A stretch of DNA of 64,000 nucleotides from the NCBI GenBank assembly GCA_036785705.1, contig JAWUZG010000036.1:13511501-13575500 (forward strand). Direction: 5' to 3'. Below the pieces are notes generated by a model. The model ran no database searches. It was not told where the DNA came from and saw nothing but the letters and a program-made list of their open reading frames with translations. The first letter of the stretch is position 1; the number at the start of each line of letters is the position of its first letter. Source of the stretch: Acanthornis magna (Eukaryota > Chordata > Aves > Passeriformes > Acanthizidae). A program made the position numbers and the translations under genes. Shown here in pieces: positions 1 to 26,400 of the stretch.

Positions 1-915
1 TCTGGTGCTCCCAGTTTCTAGAAACATAACATGAGATATTTGTTGTAGCCAATTCAGTTCCTAAGAGCTCAATGGCTTAAGTTCTGCATCACAAAAACAT
101 CACCTAGGCTCCTTTTTGATTTAGCTGGCCAGTGAAGAAATAAAGCTGCATTTGCACATTGCTGTGTCTGATCTAGTGTTTCTCTACAGTTTCTTGATCA
201 GATCTGTCTCCTAAGCAGCTAGTTTGAAGCATGAAGATTTGCCTCATAACTGCTTTCTCTTGAGCATGTGTATATACATCGACACTCCAAGAAGTACACA
301 TTAGAAAAGAGACAACAAAGGCAAATTCTCATTAAGTGCCCAGAATAATGGACTATGGAACAATAAACCTTATATTTAACTGAATTAGGAAAGTACAAAG
401 GATTAGATACCATTCCTTTATGGAAAGTAGTATCTTGCTTGCACTACAGAAATCAGAAACTTCTAAACAAATCCATTCAAACACCTCCATGGGATATTTT
501 GTTAAAGATAGTGCATTTTTCTTTTTGCGTTGGTGGGGAGTTTCTTTTCTGAGGGGTGGTGGGGAATTTCTATTGTTTTACTTGGGCTTTTTTTTTCTTA
601 AATGACACTCCATAACCCCCCAAACCAATGACTACTTAACCATGTAAAAAACAGTAATCAGTATTGACTAGATCATGAAAATGCCCAAACATCTGTAATA
701 AATGCTCACCGATTAAAGTTCGTATTCTCCAACTCACTAGAACTAGAATAAATATGCAAGGGAACCTTTTGCCACTGTGTAACTTTCACAACTGGCTATA
801 AATAAATTAGTCATGTAACTGACAAAGAATACATTGTATACAGTGTTTCTTTACAGGACTTGTTTTTACTCAAAGTAGTTATTGTTTAACATTTATGTTT
901 CAGAGTAAAGAGTAC
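1..915 (-). other. ERCC8: ERCC8 intron 6 (partial)
   Basis: This AT-rich intronic sequence lies downstream of exon 6. I searched the minus strand for exon 7 (HRQEILAVSWSPRYDY-like) and did not find it. A T-rich, low-complexity run lies at about 515-600. No repeat family or other gene was recognised. Confidence 0.8.
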
Positions 916-14040
<13,125 letters not shown>

Positions 14041-14045
<5 letters not shown>

Positions 14046-14051
14046 GGCGGG
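14041..14051 (+). promoter_or_regulatory. YY1-like AACATGGCGGG motif over the ERCC8 start codon
   Basis: The plus strand reads AACATGGCGGG, matching the AANATGGCGG core of YY1 sites. The CATG centre is shared with the ERCC8 ATG on the minus strand. A second, oppositely oriented YY1-like site lies about 35 bp away at 14076-14088. Confidence 0.55.
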
Positions 14052-14333
14052 AGCGCCCGGCCCGCTCCGCGCCGCGCCGCCATCTTGGCGCGGGCGCAGC
14101 GGGGATTGGCTCGGGGCTGGCCGGCCCGCGCCAATGGGCACCGGCATTGCTGGCGCGCCCGGCGCCCATAGGCGGGAGCGGGCCGGGCCGGGCCGGGCAG
14201 GGCAGGGCGGTGCTGGCGCCAGCAGGCGGGACGGGGGCTGGGACACGGCCCGTGGCTCCGTGTCTCTGTCTCCTTCTCTCCCTCTCCGTGTCCCGGTGTC
14301 CGTGGCCGGCGGCCTTGCCGGCGGGATCCCGCA
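14046..14333. promoter_or_regulatory. Shared divergent promoter, ERCC8 (left) and NDUFAF2 (right)
   Basis: Only 288 bp separate the two start codons. No TATA box is visible. Motifs seen are an ATTGG (CCAAT box facing ERCC8) at 14105-14109, a CCAAT at 14131-14135 facing NDUFAF2, a YY1-type GCCGCCATCTTGG at 14076-14088 with an E2F-like TTGGCGCGGG overlapping its end, and GC boxes. Opposed CCAAT boxes plus YY1 motifs are typical of divergent housekeeping promoters, as is the head-to-head ERCC8/NDUFAF2 arrangement in mammals. The transcription start sites cannot be read from the sequence. Confidence 0.9.
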
Positions 14334-14460
14334 ATGAGTCGCGCCTGGCAGGCGCTCCGCGCGCTGCGGCTGCGGCTCGTGGGGCCCACCAAGGAGCTGG
14401 TGGGCACCGACCAGTTTGGCAACAAGTACTACCGGGTGCCCAAGCACGAGAGCCGCGCAG
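14334..14460 (+). CDS. NDUFAF2: NDUFAF2 coding exon 1
   Basis: The 127 coding bases run from ATG (context CGCAATGA, G at -3) to the donor CGCAG|GTACGC and end in phase 1. They encode [20 protein letters not shown] followed by [20 protein letters not shown]. The first ~20 residues are diverged from mammals but arginine- and leucine-rich, as expected of a mitochondrial protein. The length to the exon junction equals that of human (43 codons with the shared Gly). Confidence 0.96.
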
Positions 14461-17400
14461 GTACGCACCGGGGCCGCGCCGGCGGTGGAGGCGGGCGCGG
14501 GGAAAGCCCTGCGCTCCTGCTTGGCCGCTCAGAAGGCGCCGCGATCCGCGGCTGGCGGAGCGGCTGGACGGCGGCTGTTCTGTGAAGGGAAGGAAAGTGC
14601 AGCTGCCGGGGGAGTCGGGGGCGGGCCCGCCCTTTCTGTGCATCGGGAAACACGTGCGAGTTTCTCATTAGGCTGGTGCCCTAATGCCAGAAAAAACCTA
14701 AAGTCACTCACTCAGGGTTTGAGAGAGCAGACTACTAGATAGGCAGCAATTATTTGCTCTTCTTGGTAATTCGGAGTGCTTCTGCATGTGCTTTTGAAGG
14801 CTAGAGTCCGGAGAAGGGCAATGGAGCTGGGGAAGGGTCTGGAGCACAAGTGCTGTGAGGAGCAGCTGAGGGAGCTGGGGGTGTTCAGCCTGGAGAGAAG
14901 GAGGCTCAGAGGTGACCTTATTACTCTACAACTGCCTGAAAGGAGGGAGTAGCCAGTGGTCGGCCTCCTGTCTCAGGCAACCAATGACCAATTACACGAT
15001 AAGGGGAAGTGGCCCCAGGCTGCATCAGGGGAGGTTCGGGTTGGACATCAGGAAGAATTTCTTCCCGCAAAGGGCTGTTAAACATTGGAACGGCCTCCCC
15101 AGGGCATTGGTGCTATTACCATTCCTGAAACTGTTCACAAAACAAGAACATGGCACCTAGTGCTGTGGTTTAGTTGACATGGTGGTGTTTGGTTATAGGT
15201 CGCACTTGATCTTAGAGGTCTTTTCCAACGTAACTGATTCTGTCATTCTGTGAAATCTTACATGTATGTTTATCCCACTCCTGTAGAAAAATGCTTTTTT
15301 AGGTTTGTGCCTGTGTTCCAGGAGTCTGAATGCCATTATTCTCTGTGGATGCCCTGTGTATGCTGCATTCTACAAAATTTATGGAAGGCAGGCTCCCTGA
15401 AGATGGCCAGGTGCACATGCTATAATGTTTTACAGTCCTCTTCCTCTCCTTGGTCAGGCTTGATTGCTGCTTGCTGTACTCCACATCTTTTGTATAACTG
15501 CATCAGCTAGAGCATCCTGAGGCTGTGGAGGCTTTTTACTTGGTGTTCTTCAGAATGCAAGGAGAAGCAGAAAGTCTGAGACCATGCAGTTATTTAATCA
15601 GTACACCTTCTCTTTAGAAACACATAGTGTTTGGTGGGGACATTTTGCCTTCAGAGCAGTTCTCCTGACCTGTTTTGCTGTGCAACTTCCTGAACAGCTG
15701 TCAGTGACTTAAAGCTAGTGTCAAGCAGGTATCTGGGAAGAAATTGTGAACACCCTTTCATCAGCAGTGTGTTTTTCCTCAGGGTTAATGTGCTGCTGTA
15801 GTTAATATTCTTCCAGGTTTTCTTCATCTTGATTTCAGCTTTTGGTCTTCTCACTGCTGGGGTACATGATGACTTTGAGGAGTGTACAAAAGGCTTTGTC
15901 TTTTAGCAACAAGAAACAGTGAAAATTACAGTCAGTATTCTTCTGTGTGATTGCTGCAGTCTCAGTCCCTATTAATCACTTAAAAATTACTTCTATGAGA
16001 AATACTGGTAGTTTTTTCTTAATATTTGAATTTATGCTGACATGCTGCAACTTTAAGGTTTATCTCTGTGTTTGGAGCTGTAGTTGTGCTAGTAGGTGGA
16101 CAAGTGGAACATAGGTATTAAACTCTGCAGGAGCACAGTATAAGAGGCTTTTAAAGTCAGTAATGAATTGAAATAGTTCTATCTAAGACCACATTGTGGT
16201 AGCCCTTGTGTTTCCCCGTTTTGCTTCAGATGAACTGTAAAAATATTGAGAATTACACTCCAGAGCTGAAGTTGCTCTGATTTTGCTCTGGGCAGGGAGG
16301 GCTGGCTCTTAAATGATCTGGAGTTGCATCTCTGGCTGAAGTCCATGAGAACAGCACTTATGTGAATCTTAAGGCTATTGAATGTAAAGTCTGTTTCAGT
16401 GATATAGATGAAAAAATGCCTATCATCTGAATTACCAGTATTCCTCTGTTACTAGGTTTTTCTCTCTCATTCTTCTGCTTGTTCAACTTTCTTTCGCTTG
16501 ATATATTGAAAATTCTGTGCCACCAACTTGCACTGACACAATGTTTTACTGCCACCAAAAGGGAGAGATCTTCTCTTTCCTCTATTTTCTTTGTCACTTC
16601 TGATATCTCTTCACAGTAATTTATTTGATGTTGAAAATAGTTTTCTACTTCCTGTAGAAAACTTTAATAAACCAGAATAAAATGGCTGATGAATAATAAA
16701 TTGCAAGCTAGAAATGGCACAGAAGTGAGAATGAAAAGGATAAACTGTTATGTGGTATAAGGTTCTGCAAGATATCTTGAAAGAAAATGAAAAGCTGGAA
16801 CTTTTACAAAGTGTCTAATAATTCTTAACCATACTTACCCCAGTTTTTCTAGTAGTTTGCCATTAAGCTTTTTAATTCTTCCAGTTTGACCCAGTCAAAT
16901 GCATATTATCTGGGAAAAATTGTGTATTAAAAAGCAGACTAAGAAATCTGGCAAAGGGCTAATATTTATTTCACTCATCCCATTCTTCTCTTCCATCTTT
17001 GACATCAAATTAAGAGAAGGCTTTTTACAATTCAGCTGTACAAACTGGAATTCTTCCTTATTCTTTTTTTTATTTAAGTGGAGAACAGGAGAGTTCATAT
17101 GGAAAATACTACTGCCATGATTTTGTGAAAATACTACTTGTGAAAATTCTTATTTTCTTTATATTTGTCATTGTGCTTTAGACGATCTGAAAAAAACCTT
17201 AATCCCACAGCATCAGCAGAAGGCCAGAAGTCTGAAAGAAGTAAGCATGACTTCCACTAACGAAGAAGAAAGTGATGGTGTTTTTTTTTAATGAAAGTGT
17301 TCAAATCTTGCTTTAAATTCTGTTGATTTGTTCTGTGTTCTATAGTAGCTGGCAGCACTCACTGTTAGACATACTTGACCGTGAGATGCGGGTTTTAGCA

Positions 17401-20400
17401 GTCATTAAGGAGGGAGGTAAATAAGTAGAATGAAAACAGCATCAGGCTTAAAAAAATTCAGTAAACAGATAGGAAATACCCTATTGAACATCTTAAGAAG
17501 GGTCAGTGAAAAGTTATGTGGGACAACTCATAGCTGTACCTCTTTCAGCAGTTAAAGGAACAAGTACAAATAACCCTAATGTGGATGAAGACAGAAGCAT
17601 AGCAATAAATTAACTGGGCTAAATAATGAGTGTTTAGTGACCACAAAAGAAAAAACAAACCCTCCATGAATCATTGTAACTGTTTTGCATGCTGGAAAAA
17701 CAGAGGAACAAAGAGTTCCTCTCACACAAGAGTTCCGCTCACAAGGTAGTGAGTGAAAGCTGATGCGAAATATTGGTTTGAGAAGATAGGTTAGTATCAA
17801 AATTCTTTTCTCCTTGAACAATAGTTCAATGCTTTTTTGACCTTTTTATGTGCAAAATTTAAGAATATGGCTTATGAATTTGCTATGCAGGTGTATAGCA
17901 GACTAGGAGCTGTTCTTGGAATAGTCTGAAATGCTACCCTGTCAGATGCAGGGAATCTGCTGTCTGCCTGTCGAAGGCAGAACTATTCAAAGTTTTTATG
18001 AGTCATTTGGATGAAGAACAATAAAGTTTATTTTTTAAATTTTTATTTTTTAAATTTTTATTACATTTTCAGGTCAAACTGTGGGGGAAGAACTGGGAAG
18101 TAGTTGTGAGCATCTCATGGCAAGTCACTGTCAAACAATTCATCTAGGGGACGAGCTGGGATGAAGACATACTTATTTATAGAGAAAGCATGTAACGTAT
18201 TGGTTAAAGGGTTCCAGGAACATGGATCTACACAACTGTCAGATTTTCTGTCGTTCGGCATGTATCAAAGTATTGTGCTGTTACAAATTTCATTTCTGTG
18301 ACCTCTTAATTTTGATACCCATTTTCTTCCTCCATTTCCAGCTGACAAACTATCATCTACTTTCTTTACAAAATGGACTTGTGAATATTCATTATTGTTT
18401 TAAGATACAGTTTTCCCTGACCTTTGCTATTTGGGATTACTTGGATGTAGGAGATTCCATGTTTATTAAATTTCCCACCTGCTGATGACTCATTTCCACT
18501 GTAATTTGTGCCTTCTGTTGATGGCCATCCTTGCTCTGTCAGTATAGAAAAGATAGGAGGTTTCATCTATTCCAGAGCAGGAGAGAATGCCAGTTCTCCC
18601 CCAGGCTTGTGGCTGAACAGAAAATTCATTCTAAGACTAGAGAAGTGATTGCAGATGGTTGCACCCACTGCCTTGGGTGGTGGTAACTAACTGGCTCTCA
18701 CAACATTTTTGAACATCATCCTGTCCTGGTCATGCTTCTATACAACTGGGTCACACTTGGCATTTGTGGGCTTTAATAACTTTGTGAAGAAGTTTAAAGA
18801 TATGGATGGCAAAGGTTATAGAAATTGAGGAAGGTCTATAGAAGTTAAAATGTACACAGAGAATTCTGACATTCAGTTTTTAAAAGAAACTAGGAATTTA
18901 AAAGTGCTGAGAAAGCAATAATCTCTTTTTAAGTGTTGGACAGCATTATTTGTTGTACATTAGGAAGATCTGCAGCATATATAATTCGTAGCTCACCCAG
19001 TGTCCTACCCATATAGAGACAAGTGCAGAATGGGAACAGCACTGGAGAGAAAATGAGTTGTAGAGGAAACTAGTGAGCTGTTGTGTGCAGGTTTCACTGC
19101 AAGGTCACTGTAGTGTGTCTGCACCATGCTTTGCTGTCTGCCCTATGGATTTAGGGAGTACTGAGTAGCTCTAGCACAGTGCCAGGCCTGATGTGCTTGA
19201 TCCTGTTGTACTGGATCAAATATTGCATAAAAAGAAGTGCAAAACAGACAGGTCTTGAATTCTCTCTCTTGACTTAGGATAGGTCTATTAGGACAGGCTG
19301 GGCTTTGTTTCAGACCAGCACAGAGATCCTACCTTAAGCTGGAGGTGAGAACAAATAGTGTTGGTAGTATCTATGCCACGTTCTGCTTCAGTCAAAAGCC
19401 ACCTGACGTCTTTCTCTGCCCTGGTCTTTGGCAGGGGTTTGGAACAGAAATAATGGAGTGTGATACAAAAAATTCATGTTTCTTTTTTGTCAGTTGTGAA
19501 TTGTGCTCTTCCACACTCAGTTCATGGTCCAGGACACTCTTGTAACCTGAGGCCTTGTCTGTAGTAGGGAGGAGTAGGAGCAGGTCAATGCATACAAGTG
19601 TTTGATGTTGAGTTTTTAAGTGGTTGATGTTGAGTTTCCTTACACCTCCATCATCTGTGATTCAGAGTTTACTTCAGATTAAATTTAGTCTGTTTTCCAG
19701 ATCTAAGTATCTGCAATTTAGACTTTGGAGATCTCAAAGAGATAAAAAATTGTTAGATATCTACTGCAGGTATGGCTTTCACATTGCCATGGCACCTAAT
19801 ATGCTGTTGTTTTTTGAAATGTGTCATGAATGAGGATTTCTTCTTAAAAAAGGCAAGTTATGCACACAAAAACTGCTTTGAGATCCAAATCAACACATGG
19901 TAAATAAAGGCAACACAGGATTAATTAAAGAACTACACTTGCTTTGATTCGAGTCATTACAGTAGATGTAGTCTCACCAATATCCTAAGCTCTTGGATGT
20001 CCAGGTCAAACTCAAGATTTAGCAACTATACCCTGAGACCGCCTTTACCTCTTCATCATAGAAATTTACTTTACATTCCTGATTTTGACTGTCTGATTAA
20101 TTAGATTCTTAGGAGAAGAGCCAGCAACTTGAATGGGTTTTGTTGTGATGCAGGGAATCATTCTGGAGATAAAAGTCAGTGATGTGCAAGTGCTGATTTT
20201 AACATATGTTTTGCCTTCAAACATTCATTAGAACATTCAAAATGTTCTAATGAATAATTGCAAAAATATATGAGTTTGCCAAGGGTATTGTAATTCTTCT
20301 GGGTGAATATAGAAAGGATTGGCATTTTGGAGAGGAAGGGAAGATAGACGTAAAATAATGCTGTTTCAGTCTGGTTGTCTGATTTCACTTGAAAGAAAGT

Positions 20401-23400
20401 GAATGTTTAAAGTCCTGAGACTGTAAGAATAAGAAGTCATTAGATTCAGTAAAGAAAGTAATGGAAAAGAAATAGAAATAGAAGAAGCGCAATGAAAAAT
20501 TTGAGTGCCAATATAGCAGGAAAAGATCCTAAGAAAGTAACTGTACTGTCAACAGGAACATGGGAGAATTCAACATTGGAATAGTTAATTTCCTGAAAAC
20601 ATGGAACTTGAGACAAGGTACATTGTTTAATGTTTATCACGAGCTTTTCTTTCAAGTAGGAAAAAAGCTACCATCTTGAAAAGTCAGGTCAGACCTTCAA
20701 CAACATTAAGATAGCTTATTTGAATGTAAAGGTGGTTCTGTACTTAATGACATTCTCTAAGTGGTGGATTTTTACAAGATCACCCTAAAGTGATGACAGT
20801 GATGAAATAGTACAACTACACCAAGATTGTCATGAGAGGAACATCCAGCATAACTCATTAACTCTGTGATGACTCTTCAGTAGGTGGTGATAAAAGATAG
20901 AAAACAGATGATTGTGTAGTAGCGACTGATCACTCATTTCAGTATCTTGGACAAGTATGTCACTAAACAGACTAGATTTATCAATATAAATAATTTATTT
21001 TTCTTTATATAACATACTGCCAGGGCATTGCTATATCTTTGTACATGATTAATTGTTCTCGCAGTAGAACGTGGAGTGATACTTAGAGTGTGCGTATATT
21101 TTTAACTGAAAAACAAATTCCTCATGCAGTTTATGTATTTATTACAACAAAATATATCTTGCTGGAAATAGTTGGTTCCATTTTCCATTGAAAACAATTT
21201 ATAAAGACTATTAAAAACCAATTTATTTTACAAATGCAGGAGATAAATACTTAAGAGCTGATATATAATTTTTTTTCAAAAGGCTGAGTAATAAGCAGCT
21301 TGTATTTAAACTTTATCAATATCTTCATTTGTACTCTTATCTATTACAATGATTAAGTTAAATTGAGCACTGTAAAGTACCAGCATATGTAAATTGTTAT
21401 AAGAACAAGAGGTCAGTTTATTTCAAAGATTATGTGGAAGTGTTAAAAGCATGGCTTAAGTTTTGAAGTTCCCTTTATGGCAACAACATACTCAGGTTTG
21501 ACTTGGACCTTTAGCTTACCAGGAGCTGATGGAAAAAGCCCAAAGCGTTCTGTAGGTTTTTATATGTTGCACAAGCTCTGCATTAGGGGCCATGTGTGGC
21601 CTGAGCTTCTGATGCGATGAGGTTTAAGAAGGAAAGTGGTTAGCTAAAGTTTCCCAGTACTCTTACTAAATACCATCTAGAAATACATGTGGCATTACCA
21701 AGTTTCAGTTGTAAATTTGGTTGTTAATAATTGAATGCAAGCACTGACTTCTGTGGGAAACATCTTCTTCACATGAAATGCCCGCTCATATTTGTATAAG
21801 CATGTATCTTGTGCACTAAATTCTCAACAAACCAGAAATGCATAAATAAAAAAGAATCTATATATGGAAAAGCACTAGATATTCAGTTGCATTATATATA
21901 TGTTGTCCTAAATCTGATTGAATCCGGTCTTCAGTAAAACTATGTACACCTTCTAGTGAAAGATTTAAGGTTCTGTTGAGACTAAAGGAATCCTCTGTGA
22001 TAGTTTTAGTAGCTCCTTGCTTTCCGTTTTAGGTAGTGGCCTGTCATCTTCCTGTGCATCAGAAGTTTAGAGAAGAATTTCTACTTTTCTTCAAAATATT
22101 TTGTAAAATATAGTTTTTCATTGAAGACTAGACTGAAACTTTTCTGTAATGCTTTATGATGAATAGGAGAAGGTGGAAGGAGCAACAATCTCCAAAGCGT
22201 ATCTTCAGAAATAAAAGTTACGGTTTTCTTTTGACTCTGAATTTTTGCTTCCTCACTAACATGAATGAAGTCTGAGGAAGAGACAGAAACTGATTCTGAT
22301 GGTATAAAGCATTTGTAAGCTGATTATTGAGAATTGCAGATAATTGTCCATAATATTACTGAGCATAAAAAATAATTTCTCAAGCTAGTTATTCAAGTGT
22401 CAGTGGAAAGCTAATAAATTTTAGTTGTACATGTCAAATGTTACGATACTAATGAAACACAGAATTTGAATATTGATTCATGAATAGAAACCAAATTCTA
22501 CAAGATTTAATTGTCTTGGTTATGGAAATAAGTCTACGGAGAAAGTGTGGGTTTTTTTTTTTTCCCAAATACAGGCTCTCACACCCCGACAATACCTGGC
22601 AGTTAGAGGTTTGTCCAGGTGGTGGCAACGTTGTTTCAAGAACAGCAAGTACTGACAACTCACTGAGTAGGCCTTTTTTGAGAGGTTATAGAATGCAGAA
22701 ACATATTTCTAAAATAATTGTGTGTATGTATGTTTACACAGAAATAAAACTTTCACTGCAGACTGCCAGTTTCTAGGACAGTAATTATGGAACGACAAAA
22801 CAGCTTTTCAATCTGGGTGATACATTACGTAGCAAAGCAATTACACTTTAAAGAGCTCATTGCAGATTGTAAAAACATTACTATTTGAAAAATCCATGTT
22901 TGTTTGCAGTGATGTAGAATCATAAAGGTATGAAAAAGTCTTCAGAGTTCATTTAGTATAACCTTTGATCATCACCACCATGTCAACTAAACCATAGCAC
23001 TAAGTGCCATGTCTAGTTGTTTCATGAATAGACTCTACCACCTCCTGGGCAGAGCATTCCAATGTTTAACAACCCTTTCTGTGAAGAAATTCTTCCTGAT
23101 GTCCAACCTAAACCTCCCCTGATGCAGCTTGAGGCCATTTCCTCTTGTCAGGTCATGGGTTGCCTGGGGGAAGAGACCAACCCCCACTGGGCCACAGCCT
23201 CCTTTCAGGCAGTTTAGAGAGTGATAAGGTCTCCCCTGAGCCTCCTTCTCTCCAGGCTAACACCCCCAGCTCCCTCAGCTGCTCCTCACAGCACTTGTGC
23301 TCCAGACCCTTCCCCAGCTCCGTTGCCCTTCTCTGGACTCGCTCCAGCCCCTCAATGTCTTTCTTGCACTCAGGGGCCCAGAACTGGACACAGCACTCGA

Positions 23401-26400
23401 GCTGTGGCCTCAGCAGTGCCCAGTCCAGGGGACAATCCCTGCCCTGCTCCTGCTGGCCACACCATTGCTGATCCAGGCCAGGATGCCATTGGCCTTCTTG
23501 GCCACCTGGGCACAGCTGCTCATGTCCAGCTGCTGTCACCAGCACCCCCGGGGCCTTTTCCCCTGGGCACTTTCCAGCCACTCTGCCCCAGCCTGTGGCA
23601 CTGCCTGGGGTTGCTGTGACCCAAGGGCAGGACCAGCCCTGGGCCTTGTTGAACCTCACACCATTGACCTCATCCCAGGGTCCAGCCTGTCCAGATCCCT
23701 CCAACAGATAACACTCCCACCCAACTTGGTGTCATCTGCTAACTCACTGACATTGCAAGATCATCAATAAAGATATTGAACAGGGCTGGCCCCAGTCCTG
23801 AGCCCTGGGGAGCCCCACTTGTGACCAGCTCCCAGCAGATGTAACTCCATTCACCACCCATCCCTGGGCTCAGCTATCCAGAGGGTTTTTACTGAGATGA
23901 GTGCACCTGTCCAAGCCACAGGCTGCCAGTGCTTCCAGGAGAGTGCCATGGGAGACAGTATTGAAGGCTTTACTGAAGTCTGAGTAGGCAACATCCATAG
24001 CCTTTCCCTTATACAATATGTGGCTCATCGGGTCATAAAAGGAAATGAGGTTGGTCAAGCAGGACCTGCCTTTCCTAAACTCATGCTGGCTAGGCCTGAT
24101 CCCCTGGTTGTCCTGTATGTGCCGCATGAGGGCACTCATGATAATCTGTTCCATATGTTTTTCTTTTAGCTGCCAGAAGCAAACTGGCAAGAGGCATGGT
24201 ATGTTAATCTCTCTGACTTGAAAAAACAGGAATAGCATTAAGTAGTCATATGGACAGGCAATAACTTGCATATTATCTGGCTGTTGCTACAGCCAGGTTT
24301 GATCTTCGGTGTATATATTGGTATTAAACTGAGATGCTGATCTTGTTGAATTCTACCTGCTAGTATTAACATTCATATGCTGTACATTTGTAAGTTAATT
24401 ATTGTGTGCTTGGCTTGAAAAGCTGTTTTGATTCTTTCCGTAGAGGTATGTGAAGAGGTAATGGTTTGCATGGGTATCTTTTTTTAGGTCTCTCTTATTC
24501 AGATAGTAAAATAAATCAGATAGTAAAAAAACTTCTAAAAATTTACTTATGTTAGTAGCTCTCTTCTATGGTGTATAGAGAAAAAAGTGATGTAGTGTTA
24601 GAAAGGTATTTTTAATAGGTGGAAAAATCGTAACAGAGTTTTTAGATTATGCTGATTTGAACAGGTGACACCTGTAGAGCTGAGAGTAGCAGGGCTGAGT
24701 GTGTTGCAAACATGATCATTTTGATCATGATGGTTAACATATTGTCGTGCCTGCTTTATGACTAAATTCCATGCCTTTTAGTTTCATTATTCTGAAATAA
24801 AAGGAGAATTCAACTTACTTTTCTGGTTCCAAAGGAGGAAAAAGATCCATCATTAATATGCATAAACAGAACAAATCACCTATTCTATGTAAAGTTCTAG
24901 GGTTTGAAATCATGTTGGGAAATGAAAGAACAGGTTTTACAGAAGAGAGTACAAGTATGTCAGTAGCAGGTAGAGGCAATATTTTTTCTAATATATCTGT
25001 ATAATTAATTTCAGTGCAATATTTACATGAATTTGGGTAAATAAGATTATAAATACTTGTGATTTATCACACAATACTTGAGAGCTGTCACTTGTGATTC
25101 TAATGTGAAAATTTTCAGTGTCCATTTTTGATGGTACCTAATTTGGTGTATCTTTTTAGGAATTGTTTGTTACTGTAAAATAAGACTACAAATAAAATTA
25201 AGCATGTAAATTAAAGTGGTGGGGCTACACTGTCATCTTAAAAAAGAAGATAAAATAAAATGACAAAGAGCTTAGCAAAAGAGTGCAGTTGAGAAACCAT
25301 AGTAGAAGAGATTAAAAGGAGCTGAGTAAGGTTGGCATGTTACCCTGTGAGCCACTGTAACATTTTCACGGTTCTCCAAGAATAGAGAAGGTGGAAAAGA
25401 ATTATGTTTGGCTTCTGCTTTTTGCAATAAGTTTGTTGTGTTCTTTTTAGATCTTTAAAATACCAAATAAAGTTTCTGTCATCAGAGGCTTTATAGTTTT
25501 AAGTTCAAATTTGAAGATACAAGAACTAGTTTGCTTTGAGGAGAGGAGAGAATCAGTTTCATTCTCAGGCTCTGGGCACAGGGGTTGCACAGAAAGGAAG
25601 AACATCAAGAAATGAGTATGTCAGGTTGAAAGGGTGGAAGCAATGAAATTGGGAGGTGAGATTTTAAGTTCTAAATGTCCCTTGTTTTTGGCCTTGTGTG
25701 TATGAAATACAACATGTTATCCTTTTTCAAGTGACGGACTGATTTGACTAGCCTCTTTCATCTAGGTGATCTGGAGACACCATCAGCAGGAACTGAAGTA
25801 TGAATGAAATTTGGAAGAGGTCAAAGAAAGGGTGGATTCTAGCAGACTTCTGCAGGTGGTGGTCAGGGCTGTAGTAACTGAAGTTTTGGAATTATGAAGC
25901 TCATGTACTGATTGATATTTTGTGTGTGTAAGAGGGATATTGAACTCCAGGATGAAGAAAAGTTGGTCCAGACAACTACGAACAGGAAGATAGAATGGAA
26001 AGATACGTAGTAATATGCAGTGGGATGTCCACTGAATGTAACATCCACAACAGGTGTTACTGAACAAGTTATATTTTTTCAAGTAGAAGTCTATGCAGCA
26101 GTGGGGGAAGATGTTGGAAAATTCTTTTAACTTTAATACAGTAGTGTATGACCCCTATATTCATGGTTAATACTTAGTTTTGTACCACACAGTGCTTAGT
26201 ACAAATACCAGAGGTCAATGTGGCCTTGTGTTAACTCCCTATTGTGACTAACTAGTCTTGTGACAGATAATGCTTCATTGTTAATTTATATTAGTGATTA
26301 GTATGTACTAGTTATGTCTTAGTTTTGAGAACAGAGATAAAGTGCTGGGGTAAAGAACGATAAGAGAGGTGCATCATGGCCTGACCACATATTTGAGATA

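Noticed and set aside
20223..20255. Hairpin as a microRNA precursor
   Set aside because: A 15-bp stem with a 3-nt loop is too short for Drosha/Dicer processing.
23145..23770. Open frames of 108-183 codons on both strands
   Set aside because: They lie within the antisense CR1. The 183-codon minus frame is CR1 ORF2 C-terminal sequence, and the plus frames are its shadows.
23870..24271. A 133-codon reverse-transcriptase-like frame as a possible functional gene
   Set aside because: It is a 5'-truncated fragment of CR1 ORF2 without the endonuclease or full RT domain, so it is a dead LINE copy and not a domesticated gene.
24714..24732. Inverted repeat CATGATCA/TGATCATG and similar 7-9 bp inverted repeats (37142-37162, about 55949-55971, about 41163-41182)
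   Set aside because: Repeats of this size are expected by chance in 64 kb of AT-rich DNA; no supporting context was seen.
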